A stretch of DNA of 64,000 bases, taken from positions 1-64,000 of the forward strand of contig NZ_LBJC01000077.1 in assembly GCF_004114535.1 (NCBI RefSeq), written 5' to 3'. Shown here piece by piece: positions 43,809 through 52,362 of the stretch. This DNA comes from Bradyrhizobium nanningense. GTDB taxonomy: Bacteria; Pseudomonadota; Alphaproteobacteria; Rhizobiales; Xanthobacteraceae. Under the pieces are notes generated by a model. The model had not been told where the DNA came from. It worked only from the letters and a program-made list of their open reading frames with translations, and searched no databases. Positions within the stretch are counted from its first letter, which is position 1. The number at the start of each line of letters is the position of its first letter. The translations under genes and the position numbers were made by a program.

Positions 43809-45434
43809 ATGACCAAGCAATCCGACGAGCGCCATTTTCTCGGCATCGATGTCGGCACCGGCAGCGCACGGGCCGGCGTGTTCGACTGCTCCGGCAATCT
43901 CCTTGGGAGTGACAGCGCACCCATCGCACTTTGGCGAGAGGCCGGCGACGTCGTCGAGCACGCGAGCGAGGATATCTGGCGTGCCGTGTGCCGCGGCGTG
44001 CGCGGCGCGGTGGCGCAGGCCGGCATCGCGCCCGACAGCATCGCCGGCATCGGCTTCGACGCGACCTGCTCGCTGGTGGTACTGGGCGAGGGCGGCGCGC
44101 CGCTACCCGTCGGACCGTCCGGCGATCTTTCGCGCAACGTCATCGTATGGATGGATCACCGCGCCGCCGATCAGGCGCGCCGGATCAATCAGACGGGCGA
44201 AAAAGTTCTCGACTATGTCGGCGGAACGATCTCACCCGAGATGGAGACGCCGAAACTGTTGTGGCTCGCCGAAAACATGCCAGACACGTTCTCCCGTGCA
44301 TGGCAGTTCATGGACTTGACCGACTTTCTCACCTGGCGTGCGACGGGGAGCCTGTCCCGCTCCATCTGCACCGTGACCTGCAAGTGGACCTATCTGGGCC
44401 ACGAAAATCGTTGGGACGACCAATTCTTCCGCAAGGTCGGCCTCGGCACGCTGGCGGACGAGCAGTTTCGCAGGATCGGCACCGAGATCGTGCCCGGCGG
44501 AACGAGGCTGGCGGCGGGTCTGACGGCGGACGCCGCGGCCGATCTCGGCCTCACCGCGGGTACGGCGGTTGCCGCCGGCCTCATCGACGCCCATGCCGGC
44601 GGCGTCGGCACGGTGGGCGCGCGCGGCACCGCGGGCACGGTGCTGACGCGCATGGCCTATGTGTTCGGGACGTCCGCCTGTACCATGACGACCACGTCGG
44701 CTCCGTCCTTCGTCCCCGGCGTGTGGGGACCCTATTTCTCCGCCATGGTGCCCGGGCTCTGGCTCAATGAAGGCGGGCAGTCCGCCGCAGGCGCCGCCAT
44801 CGAGCATCTGTTGCAGATGCATCCGCATTCCGCGCAAGCGACCCAGGCTGCGCGCCAGAAGCAGCAGTCGCTTGCCGATTGGCTGGCCTCGGAAACCGAA
44901 TCCCGCGGCGGTGCCGAAATGATTCCGCAATTGATCGGCGAGGTTCATGTCGTCCCCGAATTTCTCGGCAATCGCGCCCCGTTCGCGGATCCTGACGCGC
45001 GTGCGCTGATCGCCGGGCTCGATATGCGCTCGGATCTGGACAGTCTGCTGGCGCTTTATCTTGCCGGGCTGTGCGGCCTCGGCTGCGGTGCGAGGCAGAT
45101 CGTTCGCGCGCAGCAGGACAAGGGCATTGCCGTCGATACGATCGTGGTCAGCGGTGGCGCCGCAAGGAGTCCCCTCGTGCGGCAAGTCCTCGCCGATATG
45201 ACGGGCCTGACGGTCGCTGCGTCGGCATCCCCGGAGGCCGTCCTGCTCGGCTCCGCGATGCTTGGATCGGTGGCCTCCGGCGACCATGCCGATCTCGGCG
45301 AGGCGATGCAGGCGATGTCGGTCTTGGGAGAGATATCTCGACCCCAGGCCGCTCTCGCAGACTGGGCCGATCGGCGTTTTGGAGCCTTCGAGGCTCTGCA
45401 GAAGGTCGGTCGCACCATCAGAAGCGCGTCGTAG
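43809..45434 (+). CDS. FGGY-family pentulose kinase, probable D-ribulokinase
   Basis: 541 residues. N-terminal FGGY domain FLGIDVGTGSARAGVFD, then VWMDHRAADQARRIN, and the C-terminal domain VSGGAARSPLVRQVLADMTG for ATP binding. The length and WMDHRA block match the FGGY pentulose kinase/ribulokinase group. It would phosphorylate D-ribulose from the adjacent ribitol dehydrogenase to D-ribulose 5-phosphate, entering the pentose-phosphate pathway. Confidence 0.9.
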   Translation: MTKQSDERHFLGIDVGTGSARAGVFDCSGNLLGSDSAPIALWREAGDVVEHASEDIWRAVCRGVRGAVAQAGIAPDSIAGIGFDATCSLVVLGEGGAPLPVGPSGDLSRNVIVWMDHRAADQARRINQTGEKVLDYVGGTISPEMETPKLLWLAENMPDTFSRAWQFMDLTDFLTWRATGSLSRSICTVTCKWTYLGHENRWDDQFFRKVGLGTLADEQFRRIGTEIVPGGTRLAAGLTADAAADLGLTAGTAVAAGLIDAHAGGVGTVGARGTAGTVLTRMAYVFGTSACTMTTTSAPSFVPGVWGPYFSAMVPGLWLNEGGQSAAGAAIEHLLQMHPHSAQATQAARQKQQSLADWLASETESRGGAEMIPQLIGEVHVVPEFLGNRAPFADPDARALIAGLDMRSDLDSLLALYLAGLCGLGCGARQIVRAQQDKGIAVDTIVVSGGAARSPLVRQVLADMTGLTVAASASPEAVLLGSAMLGSVASGDHADLGEAMQAMSVLGEISRPQAALADWADRRFGAFEALQKVGRTIRSAS

Positions 45435-45523
45435 CCCCACTGCCAACTGGGCCCGACGTGCCCGGGCCCGGCTGCCTACGCGGAAGAGGGCGTTCGACCC
45501 CCCTTTCATCATATCGACACATA

Positions 45524-45552
45524 TGTCATGATAAAAATACAAATGTATAGGC
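45524..45552 (+). promoter_or_regulatory. Operator-like site shared with the dehydrogenase promoter, ugpB copy
   Basis: TGTCATGATAAA, then TACAAATGTA, then TAGGC. The same order of blocks (TGTCAT, TAAA, a TACAxxTGTA-like palindrome, TAGGC) recurs at 52301-52332 before the zinc dehydrogenase, and nowhere else that I noticed. An ACATATGT palindrome sits just upstream at 45519-45526. Candidate binding site for the SorC-family regulator encoded between the two targets. Confidence 0.55.
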
Positions 45553-45569
45553 CGGGCCTTTTTGCCCGG
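45552..45569 (+). promoter_or_regulatory. Leader hairpin before ugpB
   Basis: CCGGGC / GCCCGG stem with a T-rich loop, directly before the GAGGGAGGG ribosome site of ugpB. It may modulate translation or mark the end of a short leader. Confidence 0.35.
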
Positions 45570-45584
45570 TGAGGGAGGGTGGCC

Positions 45585-46916
45585 ATGGGTAGGAAAGTCG
45601 CATTCATTGCGGCCTCGTTCGGCGCGTTGGCATTGGTTGGTCCGGCTCAGGCGCGGGTCGAGGTCCAGTGGTGGCACGCCATGAGTAGCGTCCTCGGCGA
45701 CAAGCTCAATGAGCTGGTCGAGAAGTTCAACACGTCGCAGGACAAGTACACGGTCGTCGCGGTCGCCAAGGGCAATTATGACGAGGTGACCAACGGGGTG
45801 ATCGCCGCCTACCGTGCCAAGCGGCCGCCGGAAATGGTGCAGATCGCCGAGCGCGGTTATATGACGATGCTGCTGTCAGGGGCCATTGTCCCCGTGCAGG
45901 ATTTGGTGGAGCAGAAGGGTTACAAGATCGATTTCCTGGACTTCATTAAGCCGGTGGCAAGCTTCTGGAGCTACAAGGGCCGGATGTCGGCGATGCCCTT
46001 CAACTCGTCGACGCCGATCTTCTGGTACAACAAGGATCACTTCCAGAAGGCCGGTTTCGATAAGCCGGCCGAGACCTGGCAGGAGTTGGAGAAGCAGCTC
46101 TACGCCATCAAGTCCAAGGGAATCAGCGAGTGCGGCACGGTGCTGCCCGGCGATTTCTACTGGAGCCTGCTCGAGAACTACAGCGCCATCAACAACCAGC
46201 CTTATGGGACGCTCGCGAACGGCTTCGACGGGCTCGGCACCGAGTTCGTCTACAATAAGACGAAGGTGGTCTCGCAAGTCGCGCGGCTGAAGAAATGGCT
46301 CGATGACGGGGTGATGCAGATCGCAGGCCAGGGCTTCAGTCCCGAACAATTGTTCACCTCGGGGCGGTGCTCGACCTTCGTCAATTCGACCGCGTCGCAC
46401 GGCAACATCGAGCGCAATGCGACCATCAATTGGAGCGCCACCTTCCTGCCGCACGAGAGCGACATCAATCCGCCTTTCAACAGCACCATCGGGGGCGGGG
46501 CCATCTGGGTTATGAAGGGTCACACGCCGGAGCGATACGAGGCCGTCGCGGCCTTCCTGGATTTCGTCGCGCAGCCGGAAACCCAGGTCTGGTGGCACGG
46601 CGCAACCGGCTACGTTCCGGCCACCAACCGCGCCTATGCGCTCGCGCGGGAGCGGGGCTATTACAAGGATCATCCGACCAGGGAGATCGCGGTGCTGCAG
46701 CTCTCGCGTGGCACGCCGAACGAGAACTCGCGCGGCTTCCGCTTCGGCAACTTCGTGCAGACGATGCTGGCCCAACGCCAGGAGGTCGAGGCGGTATTTG
46801 CCGGTCAGAAGCAGCCGCAGCAGGCCATGGATGACGCAGTCAAGCGGGGTAACGAGATCCTGCGGCAGTTCGAAAAGCTGAATGCCGGGAAGACTCCGGA
46901 AACCGAGCGTCCATGA
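45585..46916 (+). CDS. ugpB: UgpB-like glycerol-3-phosphate/phosphodiester binding protein
   Basis: 443 residues from the ATG at 45585 (GAGGGAGGG upstream). Signal peptide cut after AQA. The mature protein follows E. coli UgpB in order: VQWWHAMSSVLGDKLNELV, KGNYDEVTNGVIAAYR, MPFNSSTPIFWYNKD, GFDG, IGGGAIWVMKG, FLDFVAQPE and GNEILRQFEK. It captures sn-glycerol-3-phosphate or glycerophosphodiesters in the periplasm. First gene of a four-to-five-gene operon; its stop overlaps the permease start. Confidence 0.92.
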   Translation: MGRKVAFIAASFGALALVGPAQARVEVQWWHAMSSVLGDKLNELVEKFNTSQDKYTVVAVAKGNYDEVTNGVIAAYRAKRPPEMVQIAERGYMTMLLSGAIVPVQDLVEQKGYKIDFLDFIKPVASFWSYKGRMSAMPFNSSTPIFWYNKDHFQKAGFDKPAETWQELEKQLYAIKSKGISECGTVLPGDFYWSLLENYSAINNQPYGTLANGFDGLGTEFVYNKTKVVSQVARLKKWLDDGVMQIAGQGFSPEQLFTSGRCSTFVNSTASHGNIERNATINWSATFLPHESDINPPFNSTIGGGAIWVMKGHTPERYEAVAAFLDFVAQPETQVWWHGATGYVPATNRAYALARERGYYKDHPTREIAVLQLSRGTPNENSRGFRFGNFVQTMLAQRQEVEAVFAGQKQPQQAMDDAVKRGNEILRQFEKLNAGKTPETERP

Positions 46917-47950
46917 CGTTGCGCCTGTCCATCCCGTGGCGCGAGCCACGCGCACCCGTGCTGCAGCGAAGGCACGGGCGTGGTGGGTCCAAGGCCGTGC
47001 CGGCGGCAGCCGCCGGCACCTCGCGTCAGTCGGGGAGGGCGCGGCCGCGTGAGGAGGTCGGGCTGAAGCGCGCCAATTTCGGCGACGGTCCCGGCCTGCC
47101 GACGCTGCTGTTGCTGCCTCAATTGCTGATCCTGCTGTTCTTCTTCTTCATTCCGTCGCTGCGGGCGCTGATGCAGTCCGTTCTGCTCAGCGATCCCTTC
47201 GGGACCAGCGTCCAATTCGTTTGGTTCGAAAATTTCAGGTCGCTGCTGGCGAGCAGCGACTACCGCCAATCAATCGCGGTGACGTTCTGGTTCACGGTGG
47301 CGCAGAACGTGCTCACGTTGGGCAGCGCGCTGGTGCTGGCCTTTGCCACCGACCGGATCGTGCGCGGCCGTTCGGCCTATCGCACCATCATCCTGCTGCC
47401 CTATGCCATTGCGCCCGCGATCGCCGGCATTCTGTGGGCTTTCTTGTTCAATCCGGCGGTCGGCCCGCTCGCGCAGGTGCTGCACGGACTCGGTATTGCC
47501 TGGGACCCCAACCTCAATCCGACCGATGCGCTGATCCTGGTGACGCTGGCCGCCTCGTGGAAGCACATCTGCTACGACTATATCTTCCTGGTGGTAGGCT
47601 TGCTCGCAGTGCCGGTGTCGTTGATGGAGGCGGCTGCCGTGGATGGCGCGGGACCGATCCGCCGCTTCGTTTCGATCGCGCTGCCGATGCTCGGGCCCAC
47701 CATCTTTTTCCTCACGGTGATGAACTTCATCTATGGTTTCTTCGAAACCTTCGCCATCATCGATGCCGTGACCAAAGGCGGACCCGCCGGCGCAACCAAC
47801 ATTCTGGTCTACAAGGTCTTCGTCGACGGCTTCGTCAATCTCGATCTCGGCTCTTCGGCCGCACAGTCGGTTCTCTTGATGAGCTTTGCGCTGATCTGCA
47901 CGCTGCTGCAATTCCGCTACTTCGACCGCAAGGTCAACTACGGGGTCTAG
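46913..47950 (+). CDS. ugpA: UgpA-like ABC permease
   Basis: 345 residues. An unusually long, Arg/Pro-rich cytoplasmic extension of about 55 residues precedes the six-span permease core (LPTLLLLPQLLILLFFFF, PYAIAPAIAGILWAFLFNP). The EAA loop reads EAAAVDGAGPIRRFVSIALP. It heterodimerises with the next gene's product. The extension has a start that overlaps ugpB (ATGA); a later internal start cannot be excluded. Confidence 0.9.
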   Translation: MTLRLSIPWREPRAPVLQRRHGRGGSKAVPAAAAGTSRQSGRARPREEVGLKRANFGDGPGLPTLLLLPQLLILLFFFFIPSLRALMQSVLLSDPFGTSVQFVWFENFRSLLASSDYRQSIAVTFWFTVAQNVLTLGSALVLAFATDRIVRGRSAYRTIILLPYAIAPAIAGILWAFLFNPAVGPLAQVLHGLGIAWDPNLNPTDALILVTLAASWKHICYDYIFLVVGLLAVPVSLMEAAAVDGAGPIRRFVSIALPMLGPTIFFLTVMNFIYGFFETFAIIDAVTKGGPAGATNILVYKVFVDGFVNLDLGSSAAQSVLLMSFALICTLLQFRYFDRKVNYGV

Positions 47951-47953
47951 CGC

Positions 47954-48874
47954 ATGGTGGAACGCTCACCGGTCCTCAACATGCTCTGCCACGCGATCCT
48001 GATCGCGGGCGCACTGACGGTCTGCATACCCTTGTATTTCGCCTTCGTGGCCGGCTCGCTCACGGTGGCTGAGGTGCAGAAGGTGCCGTTGCCATGGCTG
48101 CCGGGAAGCCAGTTCTTCGACAATCTGCAGCTGGCCTGGAGCAAAGGCAATTTCAGCCGCACCTTCGCCAACTCGGTTATCGTGGCACTCGGCATCACCG
48201 CCGGCAAGATCGCGGTATCCCTGCTCTCGGCCTTCGCCATCACCTACTTCCGGTTTCGCTACAGGATGCTCGCATTCTGGCTCATCTTCATGTCGCTGAT
48301 GCTGCCGATCGAGGTCCGGATCGTGCCGACCTTCGAAGCCGTGGCAAATGCGGCGTTGCCCCTGCAATGGCTCCTGGACACGTTGCATGTCGCAGATCTC
48401 TGGCGCTGGATCAGCGGGCACGAGGTCGCGATCGCCCTGGAATGGAACATGGTCAACACCTATCCCGGGTTGATTCTGCCGCTGATCGCCTCAGCCACAG
48501 CCACCTTCCTCTTTCGCCAGTTCTTCCTGACCATCCCGGAGGAGCTGTGCGAGGCGGCCAGGCTGGACGGCGCCTCGCCACTGCACTTCTTCTGGAGCAT
48601 CCTGCTGCCGCTGTCCGTCCCGAACATGGTGGCGCTCGCCATCATCCTGTTCCTGTTCGGCTGGAATCAGTATCTCTGGCCATTGCTGTTCACGACCGAT
48701 AAGGACATGGCGACGGCGGTTATTGCGTTGAAGGGCCTGATTCCCCGCTCCGACAGCGAGCCGGCCTGGAATATCGCCATGAGCGGCGCGCTGCTCACGA
48801 TGCTGCCGCCGGTGTTGGTCGTCCTGCTGTTGCAACGCTGGTTCATCAAGGGTCTTGTCGACAGCAGCAAATAG
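47954..48874 (+). CDS. ugpE: UgpE-like ABC permease
   Basis: 306 residues, six spans, EAA loop EAARLDGASPLHFFWSILLP. The start lies 3 bp after the ugpA stop. No ATPase (UgpC/MsiK-type) gene follows or precedes, so the transporter must borrow an ATPase encoded elsewhere. Confidence 0.9.
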   Translation: MVERSPVLNMLCHAILIAGALTVCIPLYFAFVAGSLTVAEVQKVPLPWLPGSQFFDNLQLAWSKGNFSRTFANSVIVALGITAGKIAVSLLSAFAITYFRFRYRMLAFWLIFMSLMLPIEVRIVPTFEAVANAALPLQWLLDTLHVADLWRWISGHEVAIALEWNMVNTYPGLILPLIASATATFLFRQFFLTIPEELCEAARLDGASPLHFFWSILLPLSVPNMVALAIILFLFGWNQYLWPLLFTTDKDMATAVIALKGLIPRSDSEPAWNIAMSGALLTMLPPVLVVLLLQRWFIKGLVDSSK

Positions 48875-48883
48875 GAATTGATT

Positions 48884-49645
48884 ATGGTTTTCATCGCCGG
48901 GCATCGCGGCGGACGCAATCTTTGGCCCGAGAACAGCCTGACAGGCTTCCGCAACCTGTGCAAGGAGGGCGTCGACGCAGTCGAGTTCGATGTTCATCAG
49001 AGCACGGACGGCGGCGTTGTCGTGATCCATGATCCGCTGCTCGACCGCACCACATTCGAGAGCGGGCCGGTCGGCGATCGGAGCCTGCGACAACTGACGG
49101 CAACACGTCTCCGCAATGCCGGCGATGAGTGCATTCCGACGCTGGACGAGGTGCTCGATGTGTTCAGCGAAACCACACTCGAGCTCCATATCGAGATCAA
49201 GACGGATGCGCTTGGCAATGCCTATTCGGGCCTCGAAGCGCGGCTGATCGAGCGGATCAAACGCCGAGGCCTGGAACGGCGCACCGTCTTCACCTGCTTC
49301 GTGCCAGGCGTGGTCGAAACCTTGCGGCGGCTGTGGCCGGAGGCGCGGGTGCTCGTTTCGCTCGATCGCCGTTCGGCAGAGATGATGGGCGGAATAGAAC
49401 CCGCGTTGGTTCAATTGGCCGCCATTCCCCGCTGCATCGTCGCGGTCGAAAAATCGCTCCTGGGGCTTGCGTTCCCGCTTGCCCTCAATCTGCTCGGCTC
49501 CGACCGTCTCGGCGCATGGGTCACCAACGAGCCGGAGGATCTCGCCTACTGGCTTGCCCAAAAGGTGCGGCAGATCACGACCGATCGGCCGGATCTCGCC
49601 GTGAGCATTCGCCGCCAGCTCGAAACGATGCCGGCCCGCCCATGA
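48884..49645 (+). CDS. ugpQ: Glycerophosphodiester phosphodiesterase (UgpQ-like)
   Basis: 253 residues from the ATG at 48884 (AGGAA upstream). GDPD fold: AGHRGGRNLWPENSL with the first catalytic His and Arg, EFDVHQSTDGGVVVIHD with metal-binding Glu/Asp and the second His, and ELHIEIKTD. It hydrolyses glycerophosphodiesters to glycerol-3-phosphate and an alcohol. No signal peptide, so it acts on imported substrate, as UgpQ does in E. coli. Overlaps the PhoD start by four bases. Confidence 0.92.
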   Translation: MVFIAGHRGGRNLWPENSLTGFRNLCKEGVDAVEFDVHQSTDGGVVVIHDPLLDRTTFESGPVGDRSLRQLTATRLRNAGDECIPTLDEVLDVFSETTLELHIEIKTDALGNAYSGLEARLIERIKRRGLERRTVFTCFVPGVVETLRRLWPEARVLVSLDRRSAEMMGGIEPALVQLAAIPRCIVAVEKSLLGLAFPLALNLLGSDRLGAWVTNEPEDLAYWLAQKVRQITTDRPDLAVSIRRQLETMPARP

Positions 49646-51171
49646 TTGCCCGCCGTCGCTTTCTCGCGGGATCGCTGGCGAGCGCTGCGCTCGCCGCGCC
49701 CGCCGGGTTCGTGCGGGGAGCGCCGGTGTCGTTCAGCGCGGATCCTTTCACGCTCGGCGTTGCCTCAGGGTGCCCGCGGGAGGATCGCGTTATCCTGTGG
49801 ACCCGCCTTGCGCCGCAGCCGCACGACGGAGGCGGCATGACGAATGCACCGGTCGAGGTGGAATGGCAGATTGCCGAGGATGAGGCTTTCTCGTGCATCG
49901 CCTCCCACGGCATCGTGCGGACGAGCGCCGAGCTTGCGCATTCCGTGCATGCCGAGGCGACGGGGTTGCGGCCGGACCGCATCTATTGGTACCGCTTCCG
50001 CGCAGGTCCAGCGCTCAGCCCGGTCGGGCGCACGCGCACCGCGCCGGTCGGGTCGGCACGGCCTTTCCGCTTTGCTTTCGCATCGTGCCAGCAATACGAG
50101 CAGGGTTACTTCACCGCCTATCGCGATATGGCCACGCGCGATCTCGACCTCGTCGTGCATCTCGGTGACTACATCTATGAGAAATCCTGGGGATCGCGTC
50201 ACGTCCGCCAGCACGGCGTCGGAATTCCGACGACGCTCGAGGAATTCCGCAACCGCTACGCGCTCTACAAGAGCGATCCCGATCTGCAGGCCGCGCACGC
50301 CGCCTTTCCCTGGCTTTCGGTCTGGGATGACCATGAGGTGATGGACGATTATGCCAATGATCGCTCCTACACCGTGCGCGATCCCGTCCAGTTCCTGAAG
50401 ATCCGCGCGGCAGCCTATCAGGCCTATTACGAGCACATGCCGCTGCCGCCCTCGGCGCGCCCACGCGGCGCGGCTGCCACGATCTACGCGCACTATACCT
50501 TTGGCGACATGCTCGACGCGCTGCTGCTCGACGACCGGCAATACCGCTCGGCTTCGGCCTGCGTCGGAAGCGGGCGACCGACCTGGGTGGCCGACTGTGC
50601 AGGCCGGTCGGACGAAACGCGGACGATACTCGGCGACCAACAGGAGCAATGGCTCGATGCGCGCCTGCGCGACTGTCGCGGCCGCTGGACGATCGTCGCG
50701 CAGCAGACATTGATGGCGCAAGACAAACGCGAAGGGGACGACGGCGCGCGTTTCTGGATGGACGGCTGGGACGGCTATCCCAATGCCCGCCGCCGCCTCC
50801 TCGATTCGCTCGTGGCGTATCGCCGGCGCAATCCGATCGTGATCGGCGGCGATCGTCACGCCTTCTTTACCGCCGATCTGAAATATGATTTCGCCCGTCC
50901 GGATGGACCGACCATTGCGACCGAGTTCGTCGGCACGTCGATCACCTCGGACGGACCGAGCGAAGCCAGCGTGCGCAAAGCGCTGGCGGAGAATCCGCAT
51001 CTGCTCTATGCGCGGGGCGACAGGCGCGGCTATGCGACAGTCGAGCTCGACGCCCGGCATTGCACTGTGGGATTCGAGGCGCTCGACGATGTCAAGGATG
51101 CCGGAAGCGCAATGCGCCGGCTGGCGAGCTTCGTGGTCGAGGATGGTGTGCCGGGCGCGAAGGCCGCATGA
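49642..51171 (+). CDS. PhoD-type alkaline phosphatase/phosphodiesterase, Tat-exported
   Basis: 509 residues from the ATG at 49642. Tat signal ARRRFLAGSLASAALAA. PhoD N-terminal domain (FTLGVASGCPREDRVILWTRLAP) and metallophosphatase core with FAFASCQQYEQG, HLGDYIYEKSW, SVWDDHEVMDDY and GGDRHAFF, the Fe/Ca-binding residues. PhoD enzymes cleave phosphomono- and diesters (teichoic acids, phospholipid head groups) outside the cytoplasm, so it could generate substrates for the adjacent transporter. Confidence 0.92.
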   Translation: MIARRRFLAGSLASAALAAPAGFVRGAPVSFSADPFTLGVASGCPREDRVILWTRLAPQPHDGGGMTNAPVEVEWQIAEDEAFSCIASHGIVRTSAELAHSVHAEATGLRPDRIYWYRFRAGPALSPVGRTRTAPVGSARPFRFAFASCQQYEQGYFTAYRDMATRDLDLVVHLGDYIYEKSWGSRHVRQHGVGIPTTLEEFRNRYALYKSDPDLQAAHAAFPWLSVWDDHEVMDDYANDRSYTVRDPVQFLKIRAAAYQAYYEHMPLPPSARPRGAAATIYAHYTFGDMLDALLLDDRQYRSASACVGSGRPTWVADCAGRSDETRTILGDQQEQWLDARLRDCRGRWTIVAQQTLMAQDKREGDDGARFWMDGWDGYPNARRRLLDSLVAYRRRNPIVIGGDRHAFFTADLKYDFARPDGPTIATEFVGTSITSDGPSEASVRKALAENPHLLYARGDRRGYATVELDARHCTVGFEALDDVKDAGSAMRRLASFVVEDGVPGAKAA

Positions 51172-51268
51172 CGAGATCCGCGCGGCACAGATTTGACGAC
51201 CAACGAAAGATCGCCTCAAATGCTTCGACATCCGACTGTGCCTTGAGGCCGCTGCGGGGGGGTGCGCC

Positions 51269-52216
51269 GTGACTGAACAAACCATCCTGCGGGTCGCCTG
51301 GCTCTACTACATGGAGAACCTGACCCAGGCCGAGATCGGCGAGCGGCTGGGGCTGACCCGCGCCCGGGTCAACCGCATGCTGTCGGATGCCCGGCAGACC
51401 GGTATCGTCAACATCCGCCTCAACTCCGCCTTTGCCAGCTGCACGGAGCTGGAGCACCGCTTGCGCCGGGAATGCGGTCTCGAGGACGCGGTCGTCATCC
51501 CGAGCCCGGAGAATCCGGAGCAGGTCGGCAGCCTGATTGGGATGGCAGCGGGAGCTTATCTGTCGAAATTCCTCGAACAGAAGCGGCCGCGTATCATCGG
51601 CATCGGCTGGGGCGCGACCTTGCGCGAGACCATCCGTTACGTCACGCCGGCGGACTATCCCGACCTGTCCATCGTCTCCATGATGGGAGGCCTGTCGCGC
51701 GGCCTCGAGCTCAACACCTTCGAGATTGCCGGTGAGCTCGCACACCGGCTGCATGCCCAGTGCAGCTATCTGGCCGCGCCGATCTTCGTCAGCAGCCGGC
51801 GCTCGCGCGATACCTTTCTGGCTCAGGAGGTCTATCAGGAGGTGCTGAACAGCGTCGAGAAGATCGATCTGGCGCTGTTGAGCATGGGAGATCTGACACC
51901 GCGCTCGCTGCTGATGCGGCATGGGCTGCCGCCGGACGTTCGCGCCGAGCATCTGCGGGCGGCCGGCGCCGTCGGCGACGTCCTGGCGCAATTTCTCGAC
52001 AAGGCCGGCCGGCCTATCGATCATAGCATCAACAGCCGCGCCATCGCGCTGCCGCTCGAGAAGCTGGCGCGCGTGCCGACGTCGATGCTGATCGCCGGGG
52101 GGCTCAACAAGGCGCCGATCATCGCCTCCGTGCTGCGGGGCCGGATCGGCAAGGTGCTGGTGACGGACGAGAACACCGCTGTCGCCGCGCTGAAACTGGT
52201 CGACAAGCAGAAATAG
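51269..52216 (+). CDS. SorC-family sugar-binding transcriptional regulator
   Basis: 315 residues from a GTG at 51269. N-terminal helix-turn-helix (NLTQAEIGERLGLTRARVNRML, about 18-40), C-terminal SorC effector domain of the phosphosugar-isomerase-like fold (IGIGWGATLRETIRYV, LVTDENTAVAAL). Such regulators respond to sugar or polyol phosphates. It lies between the ugp-like operon and the dehydrogenase, whose promoters share an operator-like sequence, so it probably controls both. Confidence 0.9.
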   Translation: MTEQTILRVAWLYYMENLTQAEIGERLGLTRARVNRMLSDARQTGIVNIRLNSAFASCTELEHRLRRECGLEDAVVIPSPENPEQVGSLIGMAAGAYLSKFLEQKRPRIIGIGWGATLRETIRYVTPADYPDLSIVSMMGGLSRGLELNTFEIAGELAHRLHAQCSYLAAPIFVSSRRSRDTFLAQEVYQEVLNSVEKIDLALLSMGDLTPRSLLMRHGLPPDVRAEHLRAAGAVGDVLAQFLDKAGRPIDHSINSRAIALPLEKLARVPTSMLIAGGLNKAPIIASVLRGRIGKVLVTDENTAVAALKLVDKQK

Positions 52217-52300
52217 CCGCAGTCCTGCCACGGAGAGGAGGTCCGCGCCTCGGTACCGGGGCGCGAGCCCCATGCGCGCCGAACGGCGTGCAAAAGCATT

Positions 52301-52332
52301 TGTCATAGCTAAATTACATATGTAATATAGGC
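52301..52332 (+). promoter_or_regulatory. Operator-like site, dehydrogenase copy
   Basis: TGTCATAGCTAAA, then the perfect 12-bp palindrome TTACATATGTAA (52314-52325), then TATAGGC. It matches the block order at 45524-45552 before ugpB. It ends 30 bp before the dehydrogenase ATG, so it overlaps the likely promoter. Confidence 0.6.
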
Positions 52333-52362
52333 GAGACAATTGCTCAGAAGGATGGCGTCGAC

